The notes beneath the pieces are model-generated. The model was not told the DNA's origin, did not search any database, and saw only the letters and a program-made list of their open reading frames with translations. A DNA stretch of 64,000 bases from Neelides folsomi. Its lineage: Eukaryota > Arthropoda > Collembola > Neelipleona > Neelidae. Below are positions 61,448 to 64,000 of the stretch, piece by piece; the first letter of the stretch is position 1; every line of letters begins with the position of its first letter. The stretch lies in the NCBI GenBank assembly GCA_034687125.1, contig JAQGBZ010000013.1, positions 310,001-374,000 of the forward strand, written 5' to 3'. Position numbers and translations under genes: made by a program.

Positions 61448-64000
61448 TCAATTGGAGGGAGATGGTGAGGGGAAATTTTGTAAATTTGAAATTACACCAC
61501 CCACAGAGACCCAACCTCGCTGATGGTCTTCTCTAATTCGATAATCGTGGCCTTAATAAGAAACTCCCTCTCATTTCCTTCCCTTCTTCTTTAAAGGTTT
61601 CCCCCATTTTTGAAGGAGATATATCTTCGTTCGTGGAAGGGATTTAATGATTGGTAATACCAGAAGCTCATATATGTGTATTTATCTCTCACGCATTTGA
61701 AGATTGAAGAATGAGGGGGATATCGAGTGAGAGAATTCTTTGAGGTCAAAGAGGAAGCTCAAATTGGATTTAATTTCTTTCCTCTCTTTTCATCGGCGAT
61801 CCTCAAATTTAATTTTCCAAGGAACTGTGCTCCAACTACACGCTTCTCCAATTCTTCCATACATCCAGTCCCTCTCATAGGAAGTTTTAAGGGCGATATC
61901 GTTCGTTATTAAGATAGGTTCTCTCTTTTCATTCAACTTCCCCTGGACAGAGACCTTGGCTGATTGATAAGGAATGAAAAAAGACCTTCAAGTTCAAAAT
62001 TCTTTTCTAGGGAAAAGAATGGATTTGCCCAATTTTGTCTAAAGAATGGGTCGAGTAAGGAAAAGAGAGCAAATTAAAGTGATTATGTTGAATTAATCAT
62101 TTTAATGGGCCTATGGAGAGAGGTGGAGGCTGAATGGAAAAGGTAGGGAAGATAATGAAAGAGGCAAAGTGGTGTGGAGACGCGGCTGAGAGACACTTGA
62201 GAATTCTTTCCTCTCATTCATTCCCATTATTCCTCTGTGGTCCGGGGATCCTGGTCGTCTCATTAAATATGGGCCCAGTGATGGGGATAATGCGAAGGCG
62301 ACCGCAGACGGAGACGGCCGCCGTTGTAGTCTCTTTCATAATGAGCTTCTCCGGCTTTTGTTTGCCCGCCGATGTGTGGCATTCCCTTGTGGAATATCCA
62401 CTTTTGCTCCCACATTAAACTTGGGGGCGATGGGAATGAGAGGGGCAGTGCGGTTGGGATGCAAATGGAAACAATAGGAATTACCCCGAAGAACCTCTGG
62501 GGAGAAGACTCGTCTTCTTCTTCTGGGCTCATTAGTCTTTCTATTGTCGTCCTGATAATAAAGGAGGGATTAACTACCCCAGATACCTGCCTGTTCCCTC
62601 ATTTTCTTTTCTTTTTATCTGAAAGCAGTTTTCCCTCCGCTCAGCGGCAGATTGCTAATTATTTTTTCCGAAGAAAAGCCTTAATCTTTTCCCTCCTCCG
62701 CGTCCTCTCATTCAGATCTAATTCAGACCTGGAGTTCAAAGGAAGCCCTTTTTACAACCGTCATTCATTTTTAAAACTTTTCTTCACTACTTCCCGTTTC
62801 CTATAATCCTATTGATGAATTTTGGAAATGAGTGCTTTTTCGCTTTTTTAATTCCAAGTTTTTAGCCTTATCTTATTAAATTGGAAAGAGCAAAAAACGA
62901 TTTTTTTGAAGTTGGCTCAACTTTTGTTTAAATCTTTATGGAAAAGCCGCTTACCTGGAGTAATTCATTAAATTGGTATTTCATCTGATAATAAAATAAT
63001 TACTTATAAAAGCTAAACCAAAGTACGTATGCTTAAATGTAATAAATGTAGCAAAAACTCCTCAAGTCATTAAAACTAAAATAGTAAAATAAAATCCAAC
63101 GGATAAATATCTTGACATGTTTCACATTTTAAAATGTACACGAATTGTTGCAGGTTTAAAGATAAGGGCTCAAAAGAGCAAAGCGCGTCTCTGATCCGAC
63201 ATGAGAATAACTATCATTACTTCAGGCAGTTAAGATAAAGGTGGAAAAGTGAATATTGAGCTATGAAGATTAGATTGTTAGGAATCGACCGTAGGTGCAC
63301 TTTTACACTTACCTGATTCATCTTTATCCAATATGTTCAATTCAATCAAAAGAGCCCATAGGTTTAATCAAAAGTATCTCATTTCTTGTTCTTAAAAGAC
63401 TCGAGTCTTATGGCTCATTACTTTTTGTATGTCGTGAGAAGAGGGTCGAATTAATTTGGGCTTCGAGGCCCTGCCAGCTCACCCGCCGTGTTTATTAATA
63501 TCTCATTAATCAAGCATTTAAAGGCGTGATAGGGATCTGACGTGTAGGCAAGGAAGATTAACCTCCTCGCCCCCTTCTCATTTGTTAGAGTAGGAATGAG
63601 CCCATCTCAGTCCGAGAGGCTCAATGGGAGACTTGAGGTATTCAAATCAGATCCATCATTGTTTGATATCGCGCCCTTCTTCACCACTCTTCATTAAAAA
63701 GAATGAATTTTCAAATGGGAAACTTGTATGTAAGAGCTTGAGCTCGTATACTACATTTAGAGAAGTATTTATTATAAAAAATATTCGCTTATTTCAATGA
63801 ATATTTTACAACAAAAATACTTTTATATTAAAAAAATAAAAACAATAAAAACCAAGATAAAGCTAATTAAAATTAAAATTAAATATAATTTAATGTTAAC
63901 AATTTTAAAATTTGTATGACGGTGACGATTCTTGGTCATTTTTTGACTGTTTTCAAGATAATCATTTATTAATATTCTACATGTCATTGAATGGTTCATT
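61448..64000. other. Non-coding DNA without supported genes
   Basis: Overlapping frames at 62134-62418 and 62372-62806 (144 codons) have no splice or domain support. 62.8-63.2 kb and the end from 63.75 kb are AT-rich. No terminal repeats or RNA genes were seen. Confidence 0.4.

Noticed and set aside
62372-62806. 144-codon frame
   Set aside because: Overlaps another plus frame, shows no domain, and is within chance expectation for 64 kb.
1-64000. CRISPR arrays, bacterial operons, rRNA genes and intact reverse transcriptase
   Set aside because: No regularly spaced repeats, no ribosome-site-led gene runs, no rRNA-like blocks and no reverse-transcriptase motifs in the open frames.

Overview
The window looks like gene-poor nuclear DNA from an animal, probably an arthropod. 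There is no prokaryotic gene packing: open frames are short and lie on both strands, and the longest (about 150 codons) is near what chance gives in this much DNA. Splice-type signals, a long CA microsatellite, TA-flanked Tc1/mariner-type elements and a TTAA-flanked piggyBac relic all point to an invertebrate genome. A copepod such as a sea louse would fit the AT-rich, ATAC/GTAT-rich style and the mariner load, but that placement is a guess from general impression.

Layout. 1-7170 is non-coding and probably intronic. It ends at a strong splice acceptor, and 7171-7571 is the best protein-coding sequence in the window: the 132-codon terminal exon of a plus-strand gene, with a basic Lys/Pro-rich, AT-hook-like stretch. 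I do not recognise the family. From 7572 to about 16 kb the DNA turns AT-rich. This is probably 3' UTR followed by intergenic DNA, broken by a few small GC-richer islands (9.85-10.1, 10.8-11.0, 11.2 and 13.2-13.45 kb). The rest, to 64 kb, alternates purine/pyrimidine-rich, moderately GC stretches with AT-rich stretches. It holds only candidate exons: a two-exon mini-gene at 27.07-27.28 kb, a splice-bounded exon at 35.43-35.63 kb, a minus-strand exon at 44.3 kb, and several weaker ones. The layout would suit the flank of a developmental regulator with distal enhancers, but the sequence alone cannot prove that.

Mobile DNA is the best-supported content after the terminal exon. (i) A 1.47 kb piggyBac relic (32400-33865) has CCC...GGG terminal repeats, one intact TTAA flank and a broken minus-strand transposase. 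A 244 bp TA-flanked foldback element (33049-33292) is inserted inside it. (ii) A 578 bp internally deleted mariner (50576-51153) keeps the C-terminal transposase motif. Directly beside it is a 102 bp miniature element (50470-50571), so the two share a TATA junction. (iii) Two further TA-flanked hairpin miniature elements lie at 14580-14669 and 43857-44002. No tRNA, rRNA, CRISPR array or intact transposase was found.
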